From assembly GCA_944548615.1 (NCBI GenBank), contig OX155980.1, positions 41,189,365 through 41,253,364 on the forward strand: DNA of 64,000 nt, in the 5' to 3' direction. Below the pieces are notes generated by a model. It ran no database searches, was not told where the DNA came from, and worked only from the letters and a program-made list of their open reading frames with translations. The stretch comes from Micropterix aruncella. Taxonomy: Eukaryota > Arthropoda > Insecta > Lepidoptera > Micropterigidae. Made by a program: the position numbers and the translations under genes. Position 1 is the first letter of the stretch, and each line of letters starts with the position of its first letter. Below are positions 38,971 to 51,861 of the stretch, in pieces.

Positions 38971-41573
38971 AAAATCTTCTAGCACTATTATTACCATCAT
39001 TGGTATTACCGCTTACTTGTCGTGATTTGTCGGTGACCAATCCTAGCTCCTCACGAAAACGATTATGTACCAGTTTTCTTTTCTTGTTGTAGTTGTTTCT
39101 TTTCTTTAGTCGTTGCTAACCATGTTTGGAAAGAAAGGTTATAAGAAATATGTTACATCATTTCATATTTCCTTTCCTTTCTTTAAACCTTTTCTTTAAA
39201 AGTAAATTCTTGTTTCGAGACGCTTCGTCCATCGTTTATTAAACGAAAGAATGATATGCCTCTGAATATCACCGATGATAAAACAATTGTTGTGTGCAGA
39301 ATCTTAATAACTTCTTTAAGACTCTCGATAGTGTCTCAAGTAATTTTCCTCCTTCAATATATAATCATTAATTCTCGTTAAGAACACTTAAAAGCAGTCA
39401 TTTTAAAAAGTTAACAAAATGACGAATTTATTAGTACCAATTGAATGTCTGTTTACTTACCGCTATGAAATTGTTTCAACTTCAAAGTGAAATAAAGGTT
39501 TCAACTCTTTATTTATAGGGATAGGTACCGTGTGTTTTGTTGATTATATTTACGCACGAAAATGCTAAAGTCAAGTGCAAAAGTCATAAACTATTGATAC
39601 TGGTAACAAAACTTACCGCAAACTATAGATATTAATAATCTTCAATTGAGACCACAACAGATAGCGGTTTTAAGTTCCCTGACTTTAACCACATTTTTTT
39701 TCCAATAACTTTAGAATTAGCAAAAACTAGCAGCCAATTTTTATGTGTTTGTTATGGATATCTAAGCTATTAGACAACATTAATTATAAAGCGTGGGCAA
39801 GCGTGGAAAAACTGTTAAAAATCTCGATGAACTTAGAAAAAAACTTTTTTATCCTTATTTTATTTTTTAATTATTTACACCTAACCTGAAGAATAACATT
39901 AAAATCTTTTAGCAGTTCTGAAATCTGCAAAAGATGAGGTTTTCATAAATATGAAGTACTATATACCTATTTCTACAAGTTTAACGGGTAATAAACTTTT
40001 AAATAGATGAAGTGAACAGACATGACATGGACATCCAAAATAATAATAAATTTTGGTGCATTGGAAACAATATTTTTCTATATAACCTATATAAAATGCC
40101 CACATTATAGGTAAGTTTAATCATTAAGCTATTATATAAAAATAAGAAAGCATGTCAGTTGCAACATTTGTAAAATCCTGTTATATGTTGGCCTGCCCTT
40201 GTTCTACCATTTTCCACAGTGCGGGCGCCGTGGTCAGTTCATAAATAAGTAGAGGTATAGCGGATGCTCTACCCCGGACCAATTTTAGCACGTAGGTGCG
40301 AGGTGAAGTTTCAGTCGCTGACTTCTGTTTAACTTGGATGCCCTGGGGAGGAAGGGAGACACGCAATGCAGAGAAGGAATATTGAAACTGAATCTAGCAC
40401 TAGATTTTTGAATTCTTTGCATCCGCTGCTCAGTCTTGCTACGCAAACTCGGTCCACGCATATAGTCGCCATAGTTTATAATAGGTAATGGGGGTTATTC
40501 CTATTGGTAAACGTCTGAAAAGGTTTTTTGATATGTTTAATTGGTGATTACTCGTAAACCAGTCTGGCCCCAGATTCGAAGTCGTTTGCGCGGCCTTTAC
40601 CTGATGTTAGCAGTTATTCAGTTCGAATTTACCCCGGTTATTCGCTGTCATGCACAGTTGATTAGCTAACGCTGCACGATGCGCTATGTCCAGTACTGCA
40701 CGAGGTGTTCCCCCAGATTGGAACCTCCCATCTTATCTATCTACGACTAGACTTACAGCGGCAGACAGAGTTCACAGTCTTTTCTAGGTTAGTCCCTATT
40801 CTGAATCATGAGTTGAGCTGACGTGGTAACATACAGGTCATCGGGCCCAAGCTGCAACCATTAGTTACTTTGACATCAATAAGTGAGGTACTGACTAAGT
40901 TACTCGCGTCGGGTTGACGGTCGGTTTTGGTCAGTCAGGTTTGATCGTTCTTGAAGTTTGACGATCACCAGTAGTTTAGTGACCACCCTTAGCCACCCGA
41001 TACAGCTAGCGGCTCGATTTAAGTTATCTGTTAGTAGGGTTACAAAAAAAAATCTCTTCGTACAGGTTTCTCCAACACTCCATAAACACTATATCACTAA
41101 TTTAGCTGATAACACGGAGTAATCTGGTTTTACCTTACAACAAATAAACGCATTAGTATTTTGAAATCAGCCAAATGAGCCTTTTCAAATGATATCCGAA
41201 TCCATTGGTTAAAAAAACAATTTACCTAGGCAGTCCTCAATAACTAAGAAGATCCTAAGAAACCTAGTCCTAAGAAAGACGGATCCCATACAATCCGCTA
41301 CGTCCATAAAAAGAATACAAAAATGCTAGTCGAGTGGCAAGAGTCACAGCGAGTCACACGCGCATACCACCCAACCATACGCATATCGTACATACCTGAC
41401 GCCAGCGTCGACCTCGCCAGTCTCGACAGACCTCTTTCGTACATTACCGTACAGAGAACCAAATGTTGCGCCCGACTCCGTGTAGTGTAGTCACGCGAAC
41501 GAGTTCTCCAGACCGTATCATTTATTTTTATATTAACTCTCGAAAATTGCAAAATTAATTTAAAAAAAAATAA
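38971..41573. other. no gene recognised
   Basis: No known domain. A GC-richer part (about 40180-41020) has a 61-codon minus-strand ORF, and 41298-41520 a further one, both without motifs I know. Confidence 0.4.
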
Positions 41574-42155
41574 TACGTGTGGCACTCGGGGACTGCCGCG
41601 GTAAAGCTATTGCATAGCATTTTTAACAACTTATGCAATTATAATTATTTATTTATTTAATTTTTTCTGATATCAGATAACTGCGCTCTATCGGAAAACG
41701 TTGAAATAATTCCGAATCATCTGCATAAGCAAATCATTCGGAATAATTTAAACGTCTTCCGATAGAGCGCCGCGCACGAATTTTTTTTCGATAAAGCAAA
41801 AAAAACGAATTTTTCAAAAAAATGCGTAGATAAAAAGATAGATAATTAAATTATCTTTAAAATGGTGCAGGTTTCATAATAATACGCCAGCAAGAATTTG
41901 GGTAGTAGTCGTTTTTGTGTTCGGTTAGACCTAATTTCACAAATTAATACACTATGTCATATAAACAAAATCTAAAATATTCAAAGCTAAGAATATTAGG
42001 GAAATGTTCTTGTTTAAGATATATTTTTTTCAAATCGCAAGCAGTACTCATTTAGACGTAATTATCAGTTTAAAATCATTCATTTTCGTTAAGAAATTTC
42101 TTCATTCGGTCGCCGCACTGGCCTAGGCCCGCGATAAAAGCTATGCAATAGCTTA
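41574..42155 (-). mobile_element. palindrome-bearing MITE, copy 5
   Basis: Full length, 41576-42153, between TA dinucleotides. Both ends match the family and the internal palindrome is present with a shortened loop (GCATAAGC). Confidence 0.85.
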
Positions 42156-43418
42156 AAAGGATTATTAGGGATATTTCTTGCAACCCTAATAGAAGATAAT
42201 AAGAGAGATGTCAGCTATGAAAACTCTAGCCACCGGACAACAACAACTAAAAAAAACGAAGTTTTTTGAAAGAAAATATGGAAAATCGTTCCTGTAAACA
42301 ATACGCAAACGTGCAATTTGGGGAAAAACGAATATTGATACATTGACATTTTAAACTTTGTAACATTCCACTGTTTCTTGAATCCCTTGCGAATTAATCG
42401 GAAGCCTAGACCAGTAATAAAATAAAAATAAATGATAATCCGAGCGAGAGAGGAGAGCACGAACACGATGATATGATAGGGAGGGGAGATGAGAAGAGGG
42501 TGAAAGCTAGAGCAGCTGTGAAAGAGAGAAATGGCGAGAGGCGTCTAATGTGGGGACGGGGCAAAAAACACCGCAGCGGCTGGATAAGGGCGTGACCCTG
42601 AATCGGTTCGACTTCATCGTGTGGTGGGTTCAGTAGTGTTTCTACTCTTTTCTCTTCTCGGAATTTGCTCGCGAACTGTGTATTTTATTTCTTCGAGTGG
42701 ACGCTGCGAAAAAGTGAGCCATCGCCGAGTTGCTATTAAGTTGCGTGCCTGAAGCTTTCGTTAGTTTGACGAAACTTTGCGTCCCCGGTGCTGGATAATA
42801 ATTCCAGAGGGTGAGGACTTTGTTAATACAGGAACATTTCATAAAACAAATATTTACACCGACGGGATGGTTCATAGGCAAATGAAGGCCAATCTCCTGT
42901 ACAAAAAAGATCAAAGATGCCTGGAGCCCGACTCTAACATTTTCCAAGCGAAAACGCTAGTTACATTTACATTTACGTTTACATTTTCGTCTTGTCCAAT
43001 TGACGGCTAAAGACCGCTCTTGGACGTGTCAAAATAATTGGGCTAGGTAGTAAGTGTCGTTACTACTCATCACTGAACATACATACATAGGTAGTCAAGA
43101 ATTAACTACTAGATTGTCAAACTGTAAATATGAATAATCAAAATAGAAGCCTAATATTGGAAGTAGTTAGTAATTCGAAAAGATACGTAGTAAAATTATT
43201 CATCGGAATATTCAAATTGTCAGTAAAATGTTAAATAATCGAATTAAATCTACGTTATGCATTTTAAACTAAAAGTGCAGATATAACACCATATAAAATA
43301 GTCAGACAATAAGGCTCTACTTTTTAATTAATTTAAATGGGCACAATATTTGAAAAATCATGGCCCTCAAATTCGGCCAGATTATAGAAATGGTGGCCTA
43401 TCAGCATCTCCTCCATGT
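42156..43418. other. no gene recognised; possible promoter-like patch
   Basis: 42470-42820 is more GC-rich and purine-rich than its surroundings. It contains TCAGT at about 42630 and an AG|GTGAGG donor-like site near 42809. A short (ACATTT)n run lies at 42961-42985. This could be a non-coding first exon, but nothing confirms it. Confidence 0.3.
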
Positions 43419-44008
43419 TAAGCTATTGCATAGCTTTTATCGCGGGCCTAGGCCAGCGCGGCGACCGAATGAAGAAATTTCTTGACGAAAATCAATGATT
43501 TTAAACTGATAATTACGTCTAAACGAGTACTGCTTACGATTCGAAAAAAATATATGTTGAACAAGAACATTTTCCTAATATTGTTAGCTTTGAATATTTT
43601 AGATTTTGTTTATATTACATAGTGTAATTAATTTGTGAAATTAGGTCTAACCGAACACAAAAACGACTACTACGCAAATACTATCTGACGTATTATTATA
43701 AAACCTGCACCATTTTAAAGATAATTTAATTATCTATCTTTTTATCTACGATTTTTTTCGAATAATCCGTTTTTTTTGCTTTATCGAATAAAAAATTCGT
43801 GCGCGGCGCTCTATCGGAATACGTTTAAATTATTCCGAATCATTTGCTTTCGCAGCCGCAATTGATTCGGAATAATTTCAACGTTTTCCGATAGAGCGCA
43901 GTTATCTGATATCAGAAAAAATAAAATAAATAAATAAATATAATTGCATAAGTTGTTAAACATGCTATGTAATAGCTTTACCGCGGCAGTCCCCGAGTGC
44001 CACACGTA
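43419..44008 (+). mobile_element. palindrome-bearing MITE, copy 6
   Basis: Full length, 43421-44006, between TA dinucleotides, both ends conserved, palindrome at about 43806-43899. Its right end lies next to a LINE remnant. Confidence 0.85.
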
Positions 44009-44014
44009 TTTTTT

Positions 44015-44420
44015 ATTTTTTTATTTTATGTCCTCCAGCTGTTTAAATTTAGTAGGGAGTAGATTATAGAATTTAATGCTAAGGTACAAGTAGCTTTTCT
44101 GTACTTTTGCCAGTCGTATTCGGGGTATGCGTAAAAGGGAGCTACCGCGGGTATGATGCGAGTGAATGTCTGCATTAATTGCAGTTTCTGCGAGGTGCTA
44201 TCTAGCATACATTAGACACTGGTATATGATCGCAAAATACATAGTCATTACCCTTGCCTTGCTGAAATATTCTTTGCATGAGGTCCTAGTCGTAACCTGA
44301 TACATGCTGCGCAGTCCTCTCTTTTGCAAAAGAAAGATTTTTTTAATGGTTGCGGCATTTCCCCAAAATAGTAGTCCATAAGTCATTAATGAGTTAGGTA
44401 TAATAATGGCTGCAGGGGAA
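44015..44420 (-). pseudogene. LINE ORF2 C-terminal fragment
   Basis: Minus-strand frames read S-L-M-T-Y-G-L-L-F-W-G-N, L-Q-K-R-G-L-R-S-M, and then the terminal D-I-H-S-H-H-T-R, F-Y-N-L-L-P-T blocks, all standard landmarks in the C-terminal region of CR1/Jockey-class RTs. One frame change is needed near 44210. It differs in sequence from the LINE at 31465, so it is another family. Confidence 0.7.
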
Positions 44421-45734
44421 ATAGAAAAAAAAATAAGGAAAATGTGATGTATCAATATTTAGATTAAGAAACTCGAAAAGAAAGATGAAACTCGACTATG
44501 GCGAAATGCATTCAAAGGCTACTACCGCCATTTATCCGTGATTTCGGGTACTTATTAATCAAATCTAGTAGACAACTGATTGGATGGTTCTTTAAACTGA
44601 ACACTGATTGAACAGTTTGATCTTTTTATTTTATTAGTAGACTTTACTGTGTTTAGGTACTGCATCTGGCTATAGAACACCATATAGATAAAATACGCGT
44701 TGTAGTGACCTCGTTATTACATCGTTTTGAACTAGTGTTTTCGCAGTGGTAGCTGCAGTGTACTCTATTTTTCGCTACTGGTCCAAACACATTTTTTTGT
44801 AATGCTGCAGGAATTTAAATCTCGTGCTTTACTTTTAATAAATAAATAATAAATAAATTTTTAAAAAATCATGGGTAAAAAAAAGGACGGCACCAGGATT
44901 ATTTGAGTGGTCGGACACTCTGGACGAGCGTTTGATAGACATGCAACAAATTAAACGGATGGTGGAAGGAGCTCCGGCAAGAAGGGGGACGGGATGATTT
45001 TCGGAAAAATATGCAAACACTTTATTTTCCAGCAGGTAGGTTAAGCTTACATTTAACTAGGACATAGACATATTTTATCATATAATAATGATTTGTGATT
45101 TTTTAAAGATGCATTATATGTACCTAATGGAAATTTTGGGGATGCCAGCTGAGTCGGCGGATCAAGTTCGCAAATCCGCCGCGGCACCAGTCGCCAAGTC
45201 GCATTCATTTGCGTGCGTACGGATGCTATGTTTAATTTTTCGTGCTCAAAGTAAAAAATCGAATCCGTCACATTTTTGGTCTCACGCAGAATACCTTAGT
45301 GGTACGGTCATAGAGTAACTATATTTTGACTACATAATAAATGTATTAAGCAATTATACTGAAAAACAAACCTTCTTGTGAACAAGGCCTAAAGCTACTA
45401 CGAAGGTGAGTCGTGACGATCGCTGCTTTTTCCATTATTTGCTCATATATTACTAATGTTATTTTATACGGACGCATTTCCGCCGCGTAGTCTGAGTTCT
45501 TTTGTTTGCTAAGAGCATTCAAACAGTAATGAAAATATAGTCCCCTTGGGCGTTGAGCTCCTGTGTGCTTAGCACTACCCCCCTATAGGACTGACATAGA
45601 GCTTGAATGGAGGCTTCACGGAATATCAACAATCGATAATGATGTAGTTAGGTTTAGTCTCAAACAGGAATACAATTTTAGCTATCAAAAAATATATAAG
45701 TGTAATATAAATGAAGGTATGTATTATTTGTATG
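44421..45734. other. no gene recognised
   Basis: Only short motif-free ORFs. Confidence 0.4.
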
Positions 45735-46027
45735 TCTTATATATAAAAATGAATCGCCGTGCTTTAGTTTCGCAGGATCTCGGAAATGACTCGACCGATT
45801 TGAATTATTTTTATTTTGTTTTGTTTGCCTTGCTTCTGGGGTGGTTTACAAAAAAAAATATTTAGGAAAAACTCAAAGACACAACTGAAAATCGTAAAAA
45901 TCGAATTTGGTCATTTTGGGAACATTGGCCACTTTCTAGACGGCTATCGCTGCTATCGCATTGTTTGACAGCTCCATCCATGCATATTGTTTGTATCCAT
46001 AACTGTTATTCATTCCGTACAATGTGT

Positions 46028-46670
46028 AAAATTTCAAAAAGTCGAAAAAATAAAAAATGCAAAAGTCAAAAAAGTCGGAAAAGTCGCAAAGTCATAAAAG
46101 TCGAAAAAGTCGATAGAGTCAAAAAAGTCGAAAAAGTCGTAAATTCGGAAAAGTCGGAAAAGTCGAAAAATTCAAAAAGGTCAAAAAAGTCGAAAAAGCC
46201 AAAAACGTAAAAAAAAACAAAAAGTCAAAAAAGTCGAAAAAGTTAAAAAGTCGAAAATGTCGGAAAAGTCGCAAAAGTTAAAAAAGTCGAAAAAGCCGAA
46301 AAAGTTGAAGGCGAAAAAGTAAAAAAAGTCAAAAGTCGAAAACGTCAAAAGAGTCGCAAAAGTCAAAAAAGTCTAAAAAGTAGAAAAAGTACTTAAATGT
46401 CAAAAAAGTCGGAAAAGTCAAAAAAGTCAAAAAGTCGAAAAAGTCGCAAATGTCGGAAAACTCGCAAAAGTTAAAAAAATCGAAAAAGTCGAAAAAGGCC
46501 GAAGACTCGAAAAAGTCAAAAATGTCGGAAAAGTAAAAAAGCCAAAAAAGTCGAAAAAGTCGGAAAAGTCAAAAAAGTCGAAAAAGTAAAAAAGTGGAAT
46601 AAGTAGAAAAAGTCGAAAAAGTCGAAAAGTCGAAGTCGAAGTCAAAGTCGATTTCGATTTCGATTTTCGA
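46028..46670. repeat. (AAAAAGTCG)n-type degenerate array
   Basis: Roughly 9-10-bp units alternating AAAAAGTCG and AAAAAGTCA over 640 bp. It produces Lys/Ser/Val-rich and Phe-rich spurious ORFs on the two strands. Confidence 0.9.
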
Positions 46671-46919
46671 GTTTTAAAGGGTGTGGCTAGGTTGGGGGGG
46701 GGGGGGTTGTTGTTGTAGGATTAATGATATTAATATTCAGATGAATTACGTTCCTGGCTACTTGACATGAAAGTCTTGGGTGACACAACCGTTTTTTTTA
46801 ATGACATAACCACGAATTTGGACTTAGATTGGGGATTTCAATACTGTAAAGACCTCATGGAAATTTCGATCGATTTGAGTGAGCGTGAAAAAAAAAATCC
46901 GTGTCGTTTTACAGTGTCC

Positions 46920-47780
46920 ATTACAATGTCGAGAAGAAGAGATAACATAGGTCGACGAAGTCAGTCAAATGTGCGGCAAGCTACTTCAAGTGCAAACCGC
47001 ACTGATGTGAGATGATTTCATGATCTCGGCCGAAATACAAGATGAAGCTATTAATCCGAAATTGCTTGCAGTGGTGCCTAAGAATTTGATCTATGGACTT
47101 CGCAAAGTTTATAACAACATCTCGCCCTGTATGCTCGATAGTAACTGCTCCAGGCGTTACCCGAGAGACCTGATTGCTAACACCATCACGGGCAATGACG
47201 GATACCCATTGTATCGTCGCCGATCAGTTGCGGAGAATGGGCGATCTGCAGTTGTGAAGGTCAAAGGGCAAGATGTAAATGTGGTCAATCGTTAGATTGT
47301 GCCTTATTGTCCAAGGCTTTTAAGCGCAAATTAATGTGGAATACTGCAACTTCATCAACTCGATAAATTACATATGCAAATACGTAAAATAAAGCATTAT
47401 GGCTGTTTTCGCTGTGAGGAATTCAATCGATGTGTATCTCAGTATCAGACGTATCGCTATGTCAGCAGCAACGAGGCGATTTGGCGCATATTTTCCTTTG
47501 CGACATACGAAAGACAGTCTACAGTTGTACACTTGGTAATTTCTGGAAAGCGGAATTTAGATTCCCCGTGCGTCTGGCCTTCACGATGACAATTCACGCG
47601 TATTGGAAGTTTGCGGAATTAACTTGGAATTTCCGTATTTCGCGCATAGACAACTGTGTGTCATGTGTTCGCTAAGCCATCGGTCGGAAAGCCATCATTT
47701 TTGTTTATTTACGCGCCGGAAAACAAAACGAAAAAAATATTTTACCAGAATGTTTTGTATTGAATATGAACTGCATTTAT
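46920..47780 (+). pseudogene. RepHel gene with two large internal deletions
   Basis: Three preserved parts: the N-terminus M-S-R-R-R-D-N-I-G-R-R (about 46926); a Rep segment S-P-C-M-L-D ... T-G-N-D-G-Y-P-L-Y-R-R-R (about 47110-47230) continuing to Y-V-S-S-N-E-A-I-W-R-I-F-S-F (about 47455-47500); and a helicase tail F-P-V-R-L-A-F-T-M-T-I joined to V-C-G-I-N-L-E (about 47560-47650). The HUH nuclease motif and nearly all helicase motifs are missing, and the K-S-Q-G-Q block is deleted at the last junction. Frameshifts interrupt the rest. It cannot act itself but shows that the family had a full RepHel. Confidence 0.75.
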
Positions 47781-47990
47781 ATATTATCATGTAAATTTAA
47801 TACATTGAATTTATTTAAATCACAAACGACTTTCATTTAATCACCAAACGGAACTCAAACCGTACATGATTCGGCCATATTATAGATTTCAATGAATTAG
47901 ATTTGGAAGGTTCATTAGGATTAATAAACGCTTATGAAGAGTTACAATTAAATAAATTTTAGGTGGTACGAAGTTCACCGGGTCATCTAG

Positions 47991-49149
47991 TTCTTTATAC
48001 AAATCCACAGTTTTTATCCAATCTAAAAGAAACTTTGCACATTATCCTTTAAACAAGGGACATATTTTAAACATACTATCTACATTTACTATGCGCAAGC
48101 GCAATCCCTGTCAATATATGGACAACTAGGCTCGGGATATGGCCAAACCAAATTTGGATCCTCTGATAAAAGTCCAGATGGCCTTGATTAGGGATAAAGA
48201 CAGGAAACCATACCGCTATTCCTCTGATCAGCTTTGCAGACACTTCATGGTATTGAATGCAAGACAACTATACAAACATCAGTTTTAATATGCTACAGGT
48301 AGCACCTTCAAAGAGACTACGACAAATTGACCAGTATCGCTCATACAGACGACACAAGACAGAGAAACAGACATGTACAACAGAGAATGAGAGACCTTCA
48401 AACGAAGACATCACATTTACCACTCGAACAAATTCCCCAACGCCTTCATGACAAACCTACGCGAGGCTACGCATTAAAAATGACGCCCATTATAAAAGAC
48501 AGGTGACATACTGGTTGATAAACTCGACGAGGGAGGACTGTGAGTTTTTAATAAACAGCGTTGTTTAATGAAATTGGTACATAGATATTGTATAATGTTA
48601 TTATTATTATTTATATAACTTTATAACTGTATTAATATATCTCACATATAATAATGTTCTACTTAATTTAATAACTAAAGTTTCTGTGAAATATTTTATA
48701 CTTATAATATTTATCCCATATACAGTAATATAAGTTCCGTATAAGACCCAAAAGATGAGCGCCGCACAAAATTTCACCTTAATACAGGCTCTGCCTAGTA
48801 AAGTAATAAAATCCTGTCGAAGCCGCTTTCTTTAGTAAATTTCCAGGGCTCTAAAATCTGTATTATCATGCGTGATTAACAAGATGTAAGTAAATAAATA
48901 AACAAGTAAATATATTGAAAAAAATATAAACCACGACTGCCGCTAGAGAACGTGAACTAATGTATTATTACTGTATTAATGTATTAATGAACTATATATT
49001 ATTTTATTACGGATTTTTATGAAATATTTGTAGTTTATGTTATTATTCATATACCAATATATACATGTATATTTCCGCAATGTACTCAATCAGACCTTTT
49101 ATTTGCCACTAAACACAATATATTTCTGTTAATTTATTGACATTTGGAC
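47991..49149. other. no gene recognised
   Basis: AT-rich; a 63-codon minus-strand ORF (48076-48267) has no motif I know. Confidence 0.4.
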
Positions 49150-49153
49150 ATTT

Positions 49154-50036
49154 TATAACGAATTTCGTTAAATTTATATCTTTGTTTTAAATTTCCTTTC
49201 TATGGCACCTTTTTTGTTTTATAAAATGTTTATCAAGGTTTGTTTCTTGGCTGAAACAAATGCCTATTAATTCCGCTAGATGTCCATAGTGGGTGGAATA
49301 TTCGATTTAATTGTTGACAGACAGCTGGGGGTACTTTCGGGAGAAAAAAAAAGGCGCTTCATCGAATTATACGTGTGGGCTGCGGCATTTTAAATATAAA
49401 AATCAGTTTCGGCAAAAAAATCGGTGTTAAACCTTGTTAAAAATTTAACTGCGGAGTTAGTGCCAGTTCTCCCGTTGTTCGTGAAAAAGTCCAGGAATAT
49501 CTGTGAGTTGTTTATCCGTTTTTTCCATATTTTTGAGTAGTGCGAAATTTCGAGCGGTCACTCATGTAATTTTGGGTGATTTCGCAGGGCATTTATCTTG
49601 GGCTGGAGAACAGCTCTAAGATCTTTGAGCTCTGCCTTCGACCAGCCATTTGACTCCCAGGCCCGGCTTTTTCGCAGTAGGTTTTGGGCCGAGGGAACTG
49701 AATTTCCGCGACGAAGTCCGGTATTACGCTGTCGGAAGTAGAACCCGTATTTGTTGTATATTTTTTCGTATTGCTGCCAACCATTCCGGAAGTTGCCGTT
49801 TTTTTGTAATATGTACACTTTAGGTCTTCTAGTATGTGCACTAGGCCTCGTATAAATAATGTTTTTTTAATAAATACCAGAAAGAAACACTGATTGATTA
49901 ATTTACCTTTCTCACGACCCGTGTATTTGATTGTCTTTTTGCTCAAGCTAGCTTATAGTCTTTCCGGCGCCCAATTCTAAATTTATATTGTTTTTTGATA
50001 TTGTAACCCTTGCAGTTATCCTGAAAGAAGGCTACA
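49154..50036 (+). repeat. Gypsy 5' LTR
   Basis: 883 bp. Starts TATAACGAATTTCG and ends AAGAAGGCTACA. Possible core elements are TATAAA at 49395, a TCAGT initiator-like site at 49403 and AATAAA at 49869. Which of these is used is not clear. A candidate primer-binding site TGGCCACCCAAC begins at 50041, four bases after the LTR; I cannot name the tRNA. Two antisense ORFs (86 and 117 codons) are present identically in both LTRs. Confidence 0.95.
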
Positions 50037-50544
50037 TAAATGGCCACCCAACTTTAGGGCCAGAAAATCAGTTTTTCCTTCTTTTTTATTATAATTTGTA
50101 AACTTGCTTTGTAGTTTTTAAATCAAAACGTTATGCTATTTTCTTCCTTAATTTTTCTGTTATATATTTTTCGGAAAAATCGTTTTACGGTAACAATAAA
50201 TGCATTGGTATGTTTAATTATATATAAATGTCATTGTTTATAAATGTATACAATTGTATACATTGTATTTAGATGCCTTTCGAATGGTATTCTGTAAGTT
50301 AACATATGTATTATGATGTAACATTTTTACTATACTTTTGTTTGTTTATGGATATGTGCTTTTTAGAAAATGTGTCCTAATTAATATAACATTGCAATAA
50401 TTGCTCGATACATTTCATTTTGTTTGCGTATTTGCAAATTGTTTTTTTTTGCCTTTTTTTTGCACATCATCTTTTAAGTGGTTTTTTGTTTTGTCTTTCT
50501 TATTGTGTCTTTGATTATATAATTTTATTTTTAATTTAATCAAT

Positions 50545-51861
50545 ATGTCGATCCCTTTGATATCATTTTCACTTTTAGATAAATCTGAACTAGAATATGA
50601 GGTTTTGATCAGAGGCGAGAAACCTGAACTTACTGTGCCTTTACTTAGGAAACAGATGGCTTTACTCTCGAAGTCACATCCCATAGGTTCTATTAAAAAT
50701 ACCGTCTTCGCAGTGGATTCAGAACTCGAGATTTGCTCCTCAAAACTAGCTGCGTTGGTAAAAGAAGAATCTGATAGTAAGCTTGTTGACAAACGGGTGA
50801 GTTCTAAAACTGCTCATATTTTCCACAGATTAAACAGAATTACTCCTGAAAATCTTTCACAGGCAAAATCTTTAATGGAATTAAAAGATATTGTTTCTTC
50901 GCTGTTTTTGAAATTGGTTTATCGAGATGTTGGAAGGCGTTCTCCTTCGCCGCAGCGTAGTGAACCAAGTTCATTTTCAATTCCTACTGTTTCTATTACA
51001 GAAGCTAATGTTTCGGAAGATAGCATGCACCGAAGTGGCACTGTTGCTCCGGATAATACATATAGCAGCCGATGTGATAATTTCACTGAGGGAAGTAGGT
51101 ATATGGATTCTCTCAGACCATTGGACTTAGGGTTAAAATTTGATGGAAAAGGTTGTGTGTTTGATTTTTTAGAACAGTTAGAAGAGATTGCTTTCGCAAG
51201 AAATATTTCACATGATCGTCTTTTACGTTCAGGTTATGAATTATTTTCGGGTAACGGATTGCTTTGGTTCCGTGGAAATGCTCCCACTTGCAAAGATTGG
51301 TCTTCACTGGTATGTAAACTAAAAAAAGATTTTTCGAAGACAGATTTCCAATACAATTTAAGGGAGTTTTTAAGGTCTCGTCGACAAAAAGTTGATGAAC
51401 CCATGCATATTTTTGTGCCTATCATGGAGAAACTTTTCAGTAGGTTATCTGCCCCTTTGTCAGTAGCAGAGAAACTTGAAATTTATCGTCATAATATTCG
51501 TCCTTTTTATCTTCGTCAATTAGCGTCTAGACCTGTTACGTCGATTGCACAGTTGTTGTCTTTTGGTAGAGAAGTTGAAGATTTACAAGATTTAGCAAAA
51601 GCTTTCTCAACTCCTTCATGCTCGTATCGTACAGAGAACTCTGATGACTCCGATAGCGTGTTAGCGGTCGCTGCAGTTTCATCTTGTTCCTACTGTAAAA
51701 AGTCGACTCATACTTCCGAAAGATGTTTCAAAAGACCCAGGGATGCAAAGTCAATTAGGTGTTATTCCTGCAATAAACCTGGATTTACAAAAAGGACCTG
51801 TCCTGATTGTAATTCGTCGGATGGAAAGCTTGTTGTCGATTTGCCTTCGTCAAAAAACTGA
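50545..51861 (+). CDS. gag: Gypsy Gag protein
   Basis: 438 aa from ATG at 50545, after a ~510-bp leader. The N-terminal half is unannotated. The central region (about 190-350) has the Gypsy retrotransposon capsid pattern, including F-D-G-K (about 199) and W-F-R-G. The C-terminus has two zinc knuckles: C381-x2-C-x4-H389-x4-C394 is standard, while the second, C406-x2-C-x4-F414-x4-C419, has Phe where His is expected. The stop TGA (51859-51861) directly follows the slippery heptamer A-AAA-AAC. The protein should form the virus-like particle and bind the RNA. Confidence 0.93.
   Translation: MSIPLISFSLLDKSELEYEVLIRGEKPELTVPLLRKQMALLSKSHPIGSIKNTVFAVDSELEICSSKLAALVKEESDSKLVDKRVSSKTAHIFHRLNRITPENLSQAKSLMELKDIVSSLFLKLVYRDVGRRSPSPQRSEPSSFSIPTVSITEANVSEDSMHRSGTVAPDNTYSSRCDNFTEGSRYMDSLRPLDLGLKFDGKGCVFDFLEQLEEIAFARNISHDRLLRSGYELFSGNGLLWFRGNAPTCKDWSSLVCKLKKDFSKTDFQYNLREFLRSRRQKVDEPMHIFVPIMEKLFSRLSAPLSVAEKLEIYRHNIRPFYLRQLASRPVTSIAQLLSFGREVEDLQDLAKAFSTPSCSYRTENSDDSDSVLAVAAVSSCSYCKKSTHTSERCFKRPRDAKSIRCYSCNKPGFTKRTCPDCNSSDGKLVVDLPSSKN

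Larger units (their letters stand above)
45735..47990 (+). mobile_element. internally deleted autonomous-type Helitron (Helitron 3)
   Basis: The 3' end is clear: GGTGGTACGAAGTTCACC hairpin, GGGTCAT, CTAG at 47987-47990, then T. A plausible 5' end is TCTTATATATAAAAATG at 45735, though the base before it is G and not the expected A. Inside are a 640-bp AAAAGTC-rich array and remnants of RepHel in the correct order. The 5' end is less certain than the 3' end. Confidence 0.65.

Noticed and set aside
45965..46645. Lys/Ser-rich and Phe-rich ORFs
   Set aside because: Products of the AAAAAGTCG array.
49558..49946. Antisense ORFs of 86 and 117 codons in the Gypsy LTRs
   Set aside because: They are identical in both LTRs only because the LTRs are identical; no recognisable domain and no sign of coding selection.
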